Source: Pogostemon cablin (lineage: Eukaryota > Streptophyta > Magnoliopsida > Lamiales > Lamiaceae). From it: DNA of 64,000 bases. Shown one piece after another: positions 10,088 to 22,920 of this stretch. The translations under genes and the position numbers were made by a program. The stretch's first letter is position 1. Every line of letters begins with the position of its first letter. The notes beneath the pieces were generated by a model, which saw nothing but the letters and a program-made list of their open reading frames with translations, made no database searches and had not been told where the DNA came from. The stretch covers positions 2,731,820-2,795,819 of the forward strand of contig CM042998.1 in NCBI GenBank assembly GCA_023678885.1, in the 5' to 3' direction.

Positions 10088-12865
10088 TAAATTTTATTAA
10101 TCAAATGAAAAAATAGATAGAGTTAACTTATCCAATAGTCTTAGTAAAAGATTAGAAATGGACTCCATCGTATGCAAATTAAGCTAGATTTCTTCACCTC
10201 TACGAAGTAGTCTTCCGGAATACAACTAGCTGAAGAAAACATCATTCTTTCGAATTATCCAATCTTTAAAATAAAAAAAAAATAATACAAACATCATTCT
10301 AATTATGCAATCATTTGCTTAATTGAGTTATATACTTATCATTGCTAGTGCAACCAGTGCTGTCAATCGAAGCCCAGTAGAACATTACTTATGATCAAAT
10401 TAAAGCAAGATTATATAAACGTAATTTGATGTTGTTCAATAATATACACTAGAACACTGGTTTAATTAGGTAGAATAATCATTGGTTAATATAAAATTAG
10501 GTTCAATTTCAATTTTTATACATTTTGGTTCAGAATTTATATAAACATAGATGATTGTCAGGGTGTATTATGAAAAAATTATTATGAGTTGATTTCTTAT
10601 GTCCCCCGCATAAGATATGTAATGGTATAACATTACTTTAAAGGGTAAGCATTTTAATTAATAAGGGTGTATTTTTTTTATTGAAAAGATCGACTGAAAG
10701 ATAAATAGTATATAAATGTTTGATGAAAATTTTTATTTTATTTTTTTAAAAAATAAATGGTACATATTCTTATATTAAAGAGTATAAATTCCGAAAAATT
10801 CGAAATTTGAGGTTACGAAGATATGTAAGTTTTACCAAATTATTATTTACTTTCATAAGACAACAAAATCTTAAAAACTTTTTATAAGACAGATATAAAT
10901 ATTTTTTAAAAAAATAATCGATCAAAGAAAAGTTATGTACGATAAATTAAACTCTTTAATAAGCAATTCCTAAAACACATTAAAAATAATAATATATTCA
11001 ATAAATTCATTATACTCTGTGTTAGGACTTGAATAACGTGATTAGCAATGCCGTACATAAGAATAATAAATTTTTAGAATTAAAAATTATACACGAGATC
11101 ATATAACGTGTTATGCATCTAATTCTTATCCGGTTTTTTTTTTTTTTTTTAATAGAATAAATGCTGAAAAATGATGTGGAGTAGTATATAAAATGAAAGA
11201 ATGAATTTAAATTTTATAGTCGATTTGATTAATTTGAGAATAGGTAAGGATTCCATCACTCGTCCCTTTCAATTTAATAACATTAGATGATTCATCTAAC
11301 AGTACAACCAAACCTATTTATTCACCTTACAACATCATGTACACTCTGTTTCTTTTCTCTTTTTTATTCCACTTATACCCTTTCAGTGTCCATTTTTATC
11401 CACGGTAATGGATCGAGACGGGTAATAGCATATCCATACCTATATTTTCACGGCGTAACGAATCGAAACGAGGCAATACAGGGTGCGGTCAATACTTGGA
11501 TCTACTTTATTCTAAAAACAAGGCGGGTCGAGTTCACCTCAAACACTGCAAGCCAAGGCAGGTTTAGGTCGGATTGGGTCAAATTGTCATCCATATCCAA
11601 TATGACGATACTACGTTTCCTTATATAGTTATTATTTTTTTATCAGTGACATTATCACTTTTTATTTATACTACAAATTGTTAATGAAATAATTAGTTGC
11701 ACTGCTATTAATTTTCATTAAAATAAGTATCAATTTTTGTTAAACTGTATTACTTATTAAAGAAACGAAATGATAAATGTTCACAAAATTATATGAAATT
11801 AATTTTAATTTCTTTGTTATTAAATGCATGTAATATTAATATGTCTCCTTATTATTAATGAATGTACAAGGACATTTAGTTTTTTTTTTTTTGGGTATTA
11901 CTTTTTTTAATTACTCTTTTTATCTAATTCAAGAAACTCTTTTTTTCACGTATAAATTTAATTTTGTCTTAAGATAATGGTGTCCATGGAATTCTAATTT
12001 CTCTTTTATAGTACTATCTTGAATTTGAGTGAAAAACAATAAATATTGAATGCAAATAATTTTAAATAAACTACACTTAATAATTAAATAATAATGTAAT
12101 TAAAGAGAATACAAGCCTATAAACCACTCCATATTTGTGGGAGTGAGAATTGATCACTTATATATTTTAATTATTTTTAGCCATTACATTAATTTACTTA
12201 TAAATTTTTTATTATTCGCTTGAGAAATTATTGTAATTGTTTGCTACGTGTCGTACGTGGAATGAGTTTCATTATAAGGTCCAACTATTAATGAACCATT
12301 TGACCTACTCTAAGAACTATTTAGAGAGGTTGAAATTAATTATTGATTCCTTCTAAAGAAATTAAATTTTGAGTATTTTTAGTTTGTCATAAAGACAATT
12401 CTTAAGATGGCTGGAAGGGTAAGTTTATTCTTGAACATTGATTACGGTTCTGCTCTTTGGAGTGGAATGGATAACAATTTATTAAATACTTTGAAATATT
12501 AGTGTATTTATTGAAAAAGCGATATATAACCGACGAAAATTTGATTAGTGTTCAGTTAAGTTAGTTATGAATAAATTTTAAAATAAATGAAAAGTTATAA
12601 CTAACTAGGAAAATATAAATAATTGTCTCATGCAATTACATCGAAATATACCACACACAATATTATTATTAAAAAAAAAAACTTATTTTGTGATTTATCT
12701 TTTCTAACCTTGGCATGTAAAATGATGATAAAGACATGTGCAAAACGGATAAAATGTGATAACATTTTAATAAAAAATAATATTCAATTGATAAAAATAT
12801 AATAGTACAGTGAATTATTTTATGAAGTATAAATAAAAAAATGATAATAATTTATCTATTCAAGG
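10088..12865. other. Long AT-rich intergenic stretch
   Basis: No gene is supported. About 10600-10820 has GGTACAT-type words shared with the MITE at 5392. About 11400-11600 has GGGTCGGA/GGCGGGTCGA-like words that resemble decayed repeat DNA. One open frame (11287-11628) lacks any motif. Confidence 0.45.
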
Positions 12866-13095
12866 CTTGAAAAATTGATAAACTATCAATTTAGGGTTTG
12901 AATTATTTTTTCTATCGATTAGGGGTTTGAATTATAAAAACCTATAAATCCAAGACTTGAATTCGGACCTTGAATTGATAAAATATGATACAATCTGTGA
13001 TAAATTCAAGTCCTAAATTGGTAGATTTATATAATTTAGGCTCATAATCGATAGAAAAAAAAAATTCATCTCCAAATTGATAATTTATCTATACT
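12866..13095. mobile_element. Foldback (long inverted repeat) MITE, copy 1
   Basis: The two halves are imperfect inverse copies over about 100 bases each (GATAAACTATCAATTTAGGG ... inverse ... CCAAATTGATAATTTATC, with TTTTTTCTATCGATTA matched by its inverse). It is non-coding and related to 13246-13545. Confidence 0.65.
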
Positions 13096-13245
13096 TTATT
13101 CTAATTTTTTTGTAAGAAAAATAATAAAAATTTAAATAAAAAAGTAATAAGTAATCACAAAAGTAAAAAATTGTCTCACCAATTGTACCGGTATTGATTT
13201 TATTCGGCTTGTTAAAATTCTTTAAGAAAAGTAAATAAAAAATGG

Positions 13246-13545
13246 AGTTTTTCAATACAAGACCCGAAAGATAGGTAAACTATCAATTAGGGTCTTGAAA
13301 GATTTTTTTCTATCAATTCAAGACCCGAAAGATATGAAACTATCAATATAGGACCTAAAATCATAAAATTAATAAAAATAAAACAATAAAAACTACATTA
13401 AAATTTCATGGTTTTAGGTTTTGTATTGATAGTTTCATATCTTTCGAGTCCTGAATTGATAGAGAAAATCTTTCGAGTCCCTAATTGATAGTTTACCTAT
13501 CTAAGTAATAGTTTACCTATCTTTCAGGTCCTGTATTGAAAAAAC
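13246..13545. mobile_element. Foldback MITE, copy 2 (best preserved, 300 bp)
   Basis: The left arm begins GTTTTTCAATACAAGACCCG and the right arm ends with the inverse GGTCCTGTATTGAAAAAAC. Arms are over 100 bases, with AAAGATAGGTAAACTATC and its inverse near each end and a second internal pair (AAAGATATGAAACTATCAA). A small extra duplication of AGTTTACCTATCT is present near the right end. Confidence 0.75.
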
Positions 13546-13995
13546 TACTCAAAAATAAGTACTAGATTCTGGGCCTGCAACATAGAATTCAACCCTACAA
13601 ATCTTTTTAGTCAAACAGGCCTGTCTATAATTGGGCCTTGTTTTCTTCACATACAAATTTCATGGTAAATAAATCTCTATATACCTCAATTAATCAGATT
13701 CTATAAATTTTAATTAAATAAATACCATTAAAGAATATCTAGTTATAAATAATTTTATTTATATAAATTATAAATAGTTAAATTAATTCAAATTAACCAC
13801 AATATGACACGTCAGTTTTTTTTCGTGAGGATTAATCTAAAGACGAAGAAAAAAACTCTTAATTATTATATTAAAAATACATTTTAAGATATATTATGTG
13901 ATATATTTTTTTCAATACTTTTCTATAAGTTTTAATTTTATGTTAAATTAATTTGTGAGAGATATCAATGATATGCATAAAAGTGTTGTATTAAC

Positions 13996-14844
13996 CAATG
14001 ATTAGAAAATCGGATCGGACCGGCCGGTTTAACAGGTTTAACCGAAAACCGGACCGAAAGCCGGTCCGACAACAACTCAAAAACCATTATGCTTTTAAAC
14101 CGCTAAGAACCGGTAAAAACCGGCAGAATCAAGAAAACCGAAAGAACCGGTGAGCGCCGGTTTTTTTTTAAGAAAAAAATTTTAAAAAGCTCAGATCAGA
14201 GTTGCTCGCCACATATCCTTTGCTCATTAAAGTTTCAGAGAAATTGAAACATTTTCAATTATAATTAGCTATACACACAGTAATGAAAAATGGTTGCACA
14301 TGATAGATGTTGTTGAATGATAGAAAAAAAAAAAAGAAAAAAGAAAGAAAATACACAGGAGCACCACCAAGCCACTAATACCCCCGCAATATATATCACC
14401 ACGTACAGCAAACTTCTTTAACTAATGTTCATAGTGGCAGTTTGTATAGAGAAAAAGAGAGCCATAGGGAGATAAAGGAGGTTGGTTGGTAGAGAGAGAG
14501 AGTTAAAGAGATGAGACTGATAGAGCGGCGCACAAAATTTAGGATGAGGAACAATGAATCTGTAAACCCTATTCTCCTTGTTTTACCCCAAGTCAAAATA
14601 TTAATATAAAATTATAAATTATAAATTATAAAATATGGATATCAAGCCCAAAGCCCAATTTCGCATTATTATTATAAAAGCCCACTTAATACCATTTATT
14701 AGGGATGGATAAATTTTTTTTTTAATAGCTATTATAAAATATAAAAAAAATATGTAAAATTTAATTTTCCGATTGAACCGCCAGGTCCGACCTTGAACCG
14801 TTAGGGTCATCAGTTAAGCCTCCGGTCTGATTTTCTAATCACTG
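13996..14844. mobile_element. Non-autonomous hAT-type element with 8-bp target duplication
   Basis: The ends are CAATGATTAGAAAATCGGA and the inverse of TCTGATTTTCTAATCACTG, which match except at two positions. The flanks are GTATTAAC on both sides (13988-13995 and 14845-14852), a perfect 8-bp duplication as made by hAT transposases. Subterminal regions are rich in CCGGT/ACCGG words, possible transposase-binding repeats. The 849-bp interior has no transposase ORF. Confidence 0.9.
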
Positions 14845-14933
14845 GTATTAACTAATGTGACATGGGAAATGAGGGAACATCATAAAAAGAAATAATATTA
14901 ATGAAAATAGATAATACAATATGAAAGGAGTTT

Positions 14934-15060
14934 TTTCGATATAGAACTCGAAAGATAGATCAATTATCAAATAAGGCTTGAAAGATTTATTCTATCGATT
15001 CAAAATCCAAAATATAAGAAACTATCAATTCATGACCTAAAATCATAAAATTATTAAAAA
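14934..15060. mobile_element. Foldback MITE, half copy 3
   Basis: It begins GTTTTTTCGATATAGAACTC and continues with diverged forms of the left arm of copy 2 (CGAAAGATAGATCAATTATC, TATCAATTCATGACCTAAAA). The right arm is missing. Confidence 0.6.
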
Positions 15061-15157
15061 ATTATATAACGTAATCGATTTATTGCCTATTTAGATAGTA
15101 ACACTTAGGTAATCTTTATTCCTCCCATCACTACTATTGTAATATATAGTGTTATAC

Positions 15158-15551
15158 TCAATGAATGATCCAATCATGCAACTTCCTACCAGCAAGATAG
15201 ATCCCACCAACCCTTGCCTCCCAATTGCAATTGAATTGCTTGTCACACTGAGGTCTCAATTTCCCCCTATATGCATCGAAATAGACCTCTCGATTCGCCC
15301 ACACGAGATGGCAAAAGAAGAGCGTACTTCCAAATATATTCTCGCAAAAGCTCCAATGATAATCGTATCCTGTCGTAACTTGTCGGTATCCCAAGATCGT
15401 CGTTTTTCGACTGGCAACGTATCTGGAGTGCCGGAGATGGAAGTGCATTAACAATATGTACAACAATATTGTTGGTAAAAGTACATTTCCTCAATGTTGG
15501 GGGGAAAAAGATAGCACAAAGAATGAAATATAGTGCAGTGAGAGTTCTCAT
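15158..15551 (-). pseudogene. Broken S-protein homologue (SPH, self-incompatibility S1 family)
   Basis: It starts at ATG 15551 with a hydrophobic leader (MRTLTALYFILCAIFF), then the family segment LQIRCQSKNDDLG. The frame is lost there. The other frame continues with GYDYHWSFCENIFGSTLFFC, EVYFDAYRGKLRPQC, WEARVGGIYLAG and HDWIIH, then a stop. One indel near 15400 explains the change of frame. The C-terminal tail present in the intact genes at 30352 and 32571 is also missing. SPH proteins are small secreted Cys-rich plant proteins related to the stigma S determinant of poppy. This copy cannot give a complete product and is the most diverged of the three here. Confidence 0.82.
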
Positions 15552-16204
15552 TGTGTTAATTTGCAATTTAATTAGTATGCTTTTTTTGTTAGTGAGGTAG
15601 CTCTTGTGGTTATGTGAATTTATAGGGCTTCAAGTGTTGTTGGTTGTTAACTTAGAATTGGAATCAGATAATGAAAGATTTTGAAAATTTTAGTATTTCA
15701 TACAACTAATAGGGCAAGAATATATTTCATGCCATGTTTGTTAAAATAGTACTTGATTTAAATATAAGTAAACTCTTTTAATATGTGGATTGCCAGTGTT
15801 TGAAAGGAAGATTATTATATGATTATTTTGAAACATGCTTTTTTACATTGATGATATATTTTGATGAGTAATTGAACAATGACTTTGACTTTTTTATTTT
15901 TTTATTTTTCTTTGGAGTATATAAACACAAAAGCTAAACTCCCACGTGTACTATGGCTAAAAATTAAACAACCACTATACATTCTAATAATCTTAATCTA
16001 ATAATCTTTTCAATTATAAATGGCTCTCTAAAAGTTAAATTTCATAAATCAAGATAAGAAATCAAATTCAATTTTAGATGGTTTTACATGTATTCATGAA
16101 TTCAACCACAATACTACTCGAGGGCTATTTAACTATTTGAGGCTTAGGATTATTTTATCTTATGATCATATTAGCAATGCCCTTGCACAAGTGTGTTATT
16201 TTCC
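15552..16204. other. Intergenic, upstream of the SPH pseudogene
   Basis: It is AT-rich. The promoter block shared by the two intact SPH genes is not recognisable here. Confidence 0.4.
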
Positions 16205-16429
16205 AGAGGTATTAGCATTATACTCATAATGCGACAATTCTAATTTTTATTGAATACTGTATAATATTCTATTTTTTTTATTAAAAATATTATTATTTTT
16301 CATCTATTTTACATGGAAGAGGTATTAGCATTATACTCATAATGCGACAATTCTAATTTTTATTGAATACTGTATAATATTCTATTTTTTTATTAAAAAT
16401 ATTATTATTTTTCATCTATTTTACATGGA
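16205..16429. repeat. Near-perfect tandem duplication, unit about 113 bp
   Basis: The block AGAGGTATTAGCATTATACT ... TTTTACATGGA occurs twice back to back (16205-16317, 16318-16429) with only a homopolymer length difference. This points to a recent event. Confidence 0.9.
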
Positions 16430-16763
16430 CACCTCATGTGAAAAAAAAATATATGAAACGAGTCGACCAATTATTAAAGTATATTTATTATATACGTATA
16501 TATTTATTAGTAGTTAAAGTACATGAATTAACTATACAACTCTAAAATTATACTTTATCATATTATTCATCATATTCTAGAGAAACATATTTTAACAACT
16601 AGTTTTTTTTCTCCCGTGTACTACACAGATTAATTACTATACTTTATTTTAAATTAATAAAATAAATTATTTTAAATATATTTTATTATTATTATGGACA
16701 AAATATTTATGTTAATTAAATACTGTAGTTAAACTATTAATTTTATATAATTGTTTGTTTTTT

Positions 16764-17640
16764 TTTGCCCGTGTATTACATGATATTCATTATTTTTTTA
16801 TTTTAGATAAATTTAATCTAAATAATGTTGTATATGTAATTATAAATAGCATAATACTTATTTAAATAAATATTTCTATAAATATTTTTTTTTAGTTGAA
16901 GCTTTGTGAAGATTAAAAAAAAATTAGAGTAATTAATTTTTAAATGTTGTGTTATAATAAAATTAAAGGGGTGTAATTTATTTATTTATTTTTCAAATGA
17001 TGGATCTATTTTTTATTTAATATATTATAATATTTAGATAATTTTTTCTTAAAATAATTAATTGAATAAAGATTTATCAGATATTTTGTAGATAAGAATA
17101 AATATTTTGAAGATATATAATAGTGATATAATAATACAGGTTAATTATTTGTGTTTTCTTTTTGCCCGTGTGTTATATGATATTCATTATTTTTTATTTT
17201 AGATAAATTTAATCTAAAATAATGTTGTATATATAATTATAAATAGCATAATATTTACGTTAAACAAATATTTCTATAAATATTTTTTTTAGTTGAAGCT
17301 TTGCGAAGATTAAAAACAATTTAGAGTAATTAATTTTTAAATATTGTGTTATAATAAAATGATGAAAGGGGTGTATTTTATTTATTTATTTTTTAAATGA
17401 TAGATCTATTTTTTATTCAATATATTATAATATTTAGATAATTATTTTCTTAAAATAATTAATTGAATAAAGACAGGGTGTATTTTATTTATTTATTTTT
17501 TAAATGATGGATCTATTTTTTATTCAATATATTATAATATTTAGATAATTATTTTCTTAAAATAATTAATTGAATAAAGACTTATCAGATATTTTGTAGA
17601 TATATAATAGTGATATAATAATACATGTTAATATATAATA
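16764..17640. repeat. Tandem duplication (period about 397 bp) with a nested 108-bp duplication
   Basis: Unit 1 starts TTTGCCCGTGTATTACATGA (16764) and unit 2 TTTGCCCGTGTGTTATATGA (17161). Both run through AGTTGAAGCTTTG and ATAATTAATTGAATAAAGA. In unit 2 the block GGGTGTATTTTATTTATTTA through GAATAAAGAC is itself repeated (about 17369-17476 and 17477-17584). A more distant relative of the unit start (CTCCCGTGTACTACACAGAT) is near 16611. No ORF. Confidence 0.85.
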
Positions 17641-18391
17641 ATAAAATATAAAAATAGAAAGATTATATATAATATTAAAATAAAAAAATACAACGATTAA
17701 CCACGCGACACATCATATTTTTAAAAGTTATTTATAGCAGCGTATTCGCAATTAGTATATACTATAAGATATATAGTAATAATAATAATATTTTAACACA
17801 TCTCACATAAATATTGTCTCATCACAAGAAATTTTATCATTTAAATAGTATTAATAGATATTACTTTTATCATTCATATCATTACTTTTATTAAAAATTT
17901 TATTACTTTTTATTGCGCACTAACTTTAGCTTCAGAATTATGTAGTACGATTTTGTAGTATTTAATATTGAGTACTAACCATGGTCGATATGCTTTTATC
18001 CTTTTAGCACAATTAGTATGAGACCTTGCGCTTTAGAATCAGCTCAAATTTATGAATTTAGATTTTTATTTTTGTTATTTTTAATTAGTAGTCAGCTCGC
18101 AATTAGATTCATAACATATGTGATATTTGCTTTTATCTTAGCAAAAAAAAAAGGAACACTTATTAATACAGGAAATAACAAAATTTGTTCATTGATTCTA
18201 ATATTAGTTACTTTTTATTCCAATTCTCAATTTTGATAATATTTTGTTCGATTTAATTTGTTAATTTTCAAATTTAATCTTTTTTTTAAATTTTGGATTA
18301 AATTTGGACTTATTCTAACGTAAATGACTAAATTTGGAAAAAAAAATGGATTACATTTGATAAAAATATTAAATTTGGACTAAAAATCAAA
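17641..18391. other. Intergenic AT-rich
   Basis: No gene or element was recognised. AAATTTGGA words recur at 18250-18390. Confidence 0.4.
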
Positions 18392-18676
18392 AGAAAGTCT
18401 CATGTGAGACGCTACTTATGTGAGACCATTTGTGAGACGTGTTAAAGTATGCGTATTATTATATAGATAAAATATATTTAATGTCTATTAAAGTATGTTT
18501 TGTAAAGTATGATGGATGATGAATTAAAGTATGAATTTAAGATGTTATAATATGATTCATTATTGACATACTTTAACTACAAATAAGCATATTTTACCTA
18601 TAAGCATACTTTAATAATGTGTCAACCCATCTCACAACCGTTTCACAAAAAAACCCGTTTCACAAGAGAGTCTCTC
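18392..18676. mobile_element. Mutator-like MITE with 10-bp target duplication
   Basis: The left end AGAAAGTCTCATGTGAGACG and the inverse of the right end (GAGAGACTCTCTTGTGAAAC) are similar. TGTGAGAC-type words repeat just inside both ends. The flanks AAAAATCAAA at 18382-18391 and 18677-18686 are identical, which fits the 9-11 bp duplications of Mutator-like elements. The 285-bp interior is non-coding and contains AAAGTATG repeats and their inverse. Confidence 0.75.
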
Positions 18677-18881
18677 AAAAATCAAATAAAAAAAGACAAA
18701 AATTGAGAATTCCAAATAAAAAATGATTAGGTTTAGAAGTATTAATAATGATTATTTTTCTTTTTAACACAAGGAATGTTTTCTCTTATTAACCAAAATG
18801 AATTCAAGTAAGTGAGAAAACGTACCTCTTAATTAAACGGTAAATGCAAGCATTGAGAAAAAAATATTGTAGCGACTTACC

Positions 18882-19205
18882 GTGCTGGTAATTCGGGTCC
18901 AAATACAATGGAGCAAGTAGCATTAATCGGTTCTTTTCATCACCTTTTCAATTTGGTGGCAGAGTTTTGACTATTATCCATATGAACTATAATGATTGTT
19001 TAGATATGCAAAATTAATATTTATAAAGAGGACATGCGTGCTGGTAATTAGGGTCCAAATACAATGTCGCTCGTGAATCATCACAAAAGTAGCATTAATC
19101 GGTTCTTTTCATCACCTTTTCAGTTTGGTGGCAGAGTTTTGACTATTATCCATATGAACTATAATGATTGTTTAGATATGCAAAATTAATATTTATAAAG
19201 ATGAC
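18882..19205. repeat. Tandem duplication, unit about 150-170 bp
   Basis: GTGCTGGTAATTCGGGTCCA and GTGCTGGTAATTAGGGTCCA start the two units (18882 and about 19037). Both continue through GCATTAATCGGTTCTTTTCA and GACTATTATCCATATGAACT to ATATTTATAAAGA. The second unit has about 20 extra bases near its start. Confidence 0.85.
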
Positions 19206-19449
19206 ATGCATCAGGAGAAAACAATACCTAATAAAGACACATTTACATAGAAAAACATCATGGTAAAAAAACATAAAAATGCATTTAAGTGCGACACTAG
19301 TAGATTAACAATTTTATGAATTGAAAAGTTGCATAAAACAAATTAAACATACTTATTTCATTCATTATTATTGAGAAAAAAAAGTTAGAAGTTTTAATAT
19401 TAACATAGAATACTATATTTTAAGAATGTTGAGAAAATCTTAATTTCAT

Positions 19450-20620
19450 TACAGGTGGTACTCGCGCTCCATGTGTTTAATTGCCTTATAGACTAGTGAT
19501 TCCTTCAAGTTTGCAACTGCACCAATATCATTAATTTATATTGTGATAATCTTGAGCAAACTTAGAAATACTTCAAAGTCCATCATGAAGTTTCTAGAGT
19601 CATATAGATACTTTGGTTGCCTTATAGGCTCCAATTTATCATCTTTCCATGATGGAGTTTGGAGTTCGAAATATATTTTTATATAACACTAATATGGCTC
19701 TATTTCCTAAAATTAAATACATAATCTTGAGGTGGATTTACTGCCATCCCTATCTGATTTGAAAAATCCGAATATACGTAACTCATAAGAAGCAGCGAAT
19801 CTGTCCGGTAAGCCTACATATAATTTCTAGTCTTCTTTAGGTACATAAATATATGTCTTATCACAGTTCAACATTCTTATTTCGAGTTACCTTGATACTC
19901 ACTGTCTATTCCATTCTCGTGCATAGCATTCCTTAGATTAAGCTTCCTTATTCGCCGAAGCATAAGGAACCGCTTTCATCACCTTTATCTCTTTTTGTGT
20001 CTCAAGACACATTCACTTAGATAAATTCACATGCTAAATGAGTAAGGATCGTATCATATTGCTAAACTTGAGCTAAGCCTAACATCCTTTCTTGTGATCC
20101 GTATTACCGTGATCAAAAGGATATTTTTACTCTTCTTAAGTCCTTCATTTCATACTGTTTTATTAACCATACCCATACGCCCGACAATACTCTTTCATTG
20201 TCTCCAATGAGCAATATATCATCTACGTATAATACAAGAAATATCACCACATTTCTGTCATTCTTTTCAATACACAATACATATCCGAGCATTGATAAAA
20301 TCCATATCACTGGATTTCTTCATCAAAACGGATGTTCTATAATTTTGAAACTTGCTTTAGTCCATTGATGGACACTTTTAAGCTTAATATCAAAATGCTC
20401 TTAGCTCTTTGCAATGAATCACTCTGGTTGCTTAACATAGATGTTTTCCTCAAGACTTCCATTTAGGAAAGCTGTCTTGACATCTATTTGCTATCCCTCA
20501 TATTCCATATGAGTAGCAATAGGTAAAAGAGTCCGGATCTACTTAGGCATAGCTACCGGCGAACAGGTTATCTCATAATCGAACCCTTTCTTTCTGAGTA
20601 TACCTTTTTCGCAACAAGCT
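19450..20620 (-). pseudogene. copia RT and RNase H remnants
   Basis: Fragments in several frames are recognisable. At about 20500-20420 the minus strand reads DVKTAFLNG and continues EENIYVKQPE before a stop. At 20310-20113 it reads VIFLVLYVDDILLIGDNE, holding the YVDD catalytic box. At about 19530-19450 it reads GAVANLKESL and KAIKHMEREYH, the end of the RNase H domain. Stops and frameshifts separate them, so no product is possible. Confidence 0.8.
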
Positions 20621-21327
20621 TTGCTTCCAAAGTTTTCACCTTACCATATGATCCTCTTTTATTTTGCATGACCACTTCCAATAGCTTTTACACCATTTAG
20701 TGGTCTTACAAGCTCTCAGATTTAATTTAGAATTCATCAATTCTATTTCAACATCATTGTACTAGCTAAGATATCACATTTCGATCTTGTAGTGCTTCGT
20801 CGTATCCGTGGGTTCAATCCATGTTTACTAGGGACTAAGTCTCACGACTCTCCCAAAATATATATCTTACAAGTAGTCGAACAACCCTCCCACTACGACA
20901 AGTCACTACACACAATTGTGTATCAGACATGACACGCGTTGCATTTTAACTTGTGGTATATTCTCTTATACACTTGGTACTAATACTTTGTGTTTTCCCT
21001 CTCACTTCCTTTAGAACAATTTATACATGAGTTTATGATTTAATACATAGTCCTTTTCCAAAACAACTAGTGTTTGTGTTAACAATCACCCTTTGATCTT
21101 TTGGATTAAATAAATCATCACCCTTCATTTTTTTAGAATATCCCACAAACAGACAAACGTTACACGACATGCTGTTTCTAGGGTATACCCATAAAATGAA
21201 TTTAGTAATTCCAAATAATTCATCATCTATCTAATCATTTGCATAAGAGTCTTTCTCTTATTAGGATTAAAAGACGCATTATTAATTACTATTTGTTGCA
21301 TCCGTGGTATAAACATGATTTAAGAGT

Positions 21328-21639
21328 TTACAAATTGTCACTAACGTACCTTAATATAGCTCCATCCTTCATTACTATGACCATGTCATTTAAATGAAAT
21401 GGAGTATCCATCCATAAATGCATAGAAACTGAAATAAATTTCTTTCTATGAAAATGTACGTAAAGACAATTTCTCATAATCAAACGTTTATTCATATCGT
21501 AAGATAAATATACAACTCTCACTGCAATAACCACTACTCTCGTAGTTTTATCCATGTATATTGTTATTTCATCATCACTTAGTTGCAGGCTTTTAGTGAT
21601 TCCGGTATCTACACACAACATGTCAGTAAATGCCATCAC
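21328..21639 (-). pseudogene. copia protease remnant
   Basis: The open segment reads CVDTGITKSL, where the Asp-Thr-Gly of a retroviral-type aspartic protease is kept. It continues RVVYLSYDMNKRLIMRNCLY and HFHRKKFISVSM, which is copia-like around the protease/pre-integrase region. Upstream DNA (21640-22080) is AT-rich and may be decayed gag, but no gag motif was found. Confidence 0.65.
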
Positions 21640-22542
21640 TAATCATGCTTCAATGAATAGTGAATGAGATACTAACCTTGTTCACATCTTGATGAAATTA
21701 GATTTCCCTCACAACATGTTTTGTGAGAAGTTTCCCACCATATACAACCTCTTGTATTTCAGGTAGAACTTGCTCAAAACATCTAGGCAAATTTTGGAGA
21801 ATAAATTGATCTATGTTTCCTCTTCAATTTCTACTTAAAGAGTTCCCAATTCATTCATCAACTTATCCATGATCTCTTGCCTTTTATTCTCACTCAAGTA
21901 TCCAAAGAGTTGCATGAAACCATTATATTTCTATGAACCTCTCACCTCTTCACTAGAGACTTTAATAGGCATCATGACACTTCCTTAGTGAGAACACATA
22001 TTTATATTTTCTTATGCAGTAAAATTTAGAACCAAAATTCTTTTATAATCATCTAATTTTGGACCAGTAAATATGTTTCTTTTAGTAAATAATAAGTGAG
22101 ATAAAACCATTTGAAATTCAGAGAATCACAAATAAATATACTGATCAAATCTTCGAATTTTATCCATTTATATCGATTCCTTCAAAATAATATAAAATCA
22201 AAAATTCACCGACATCTCAAGCACCGTGAGTCTGCAAGCCACGATAGTGTGGACGTTTACAAACCCGAATATTTACAAGAGAAGGTTTACCCATTAATTT
22301 CATTTGTCAACCTAACCTCATGACAAAATAATTAATAGTCGGTTCCTCTTCGGCCATGCAAATAAAAGCAGTGACTCCGATAGAGAGGATACTTATTATT
22401 TACATCTAAGTGTACACCATTATTTGACCCCAAGTCCATTGTGCAAGCTTATGTGCCTTACAGATAGAGAAGTACACACGCGCTCGGATAACTTCCTGAG
22501 TCATCAATTATAAGTTTGTACCAGTGAACCGCATATAAGATC

Positions 22543-22705
22543 ATCCGATAGGGAGGAAGGTCTATGCCAATGCGCAAGTTCATATGCATCACATTACAAA
22601 CATAATTATTTAATGAAGTCTGTTCCAACAATCTATGAATAAACTCATCCGATGGGGAGAAAGACTCTAATGCCGACGCGCAAGTTTATTCACATTACTA
22701 ACAAA
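22543..22705. repeat. Diverged direct repeat inside copia leader
   Basis: CATCCGATAGGGAGGAAGGTC...GCGCAAGTTCAT (22543 onward) and CATCCGATGGGGAGAAAGACT...GCGCAAGTTTAT (about 22648 onward) are two diverged copies about 105 bases apart, both ending near CACATTAC. Confidence 0.65.
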
Positions 22706-22920
22706 CCAATAATGGAGGCCGCGGGAATTTATTACCAATCCCCTCTCCCACTTAGTTATTTAAGACCGAGGGATTTTACATGCATATAATATTCAAAAAT
22801 AAAATACGCAACCTAACATGCTCGTATTACGACAAATAAGCTAGACAGTAAATCAAGAGTATCATGCATAACATATATAACAATAATTAAATAATTAAAT
22901 CAAATTATAACAGTTATATA

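Noticed and set aside
11287..11628. 113-codon open frame
   Set aside because: No motif, and composition like surrounding repeat-derived DNA.
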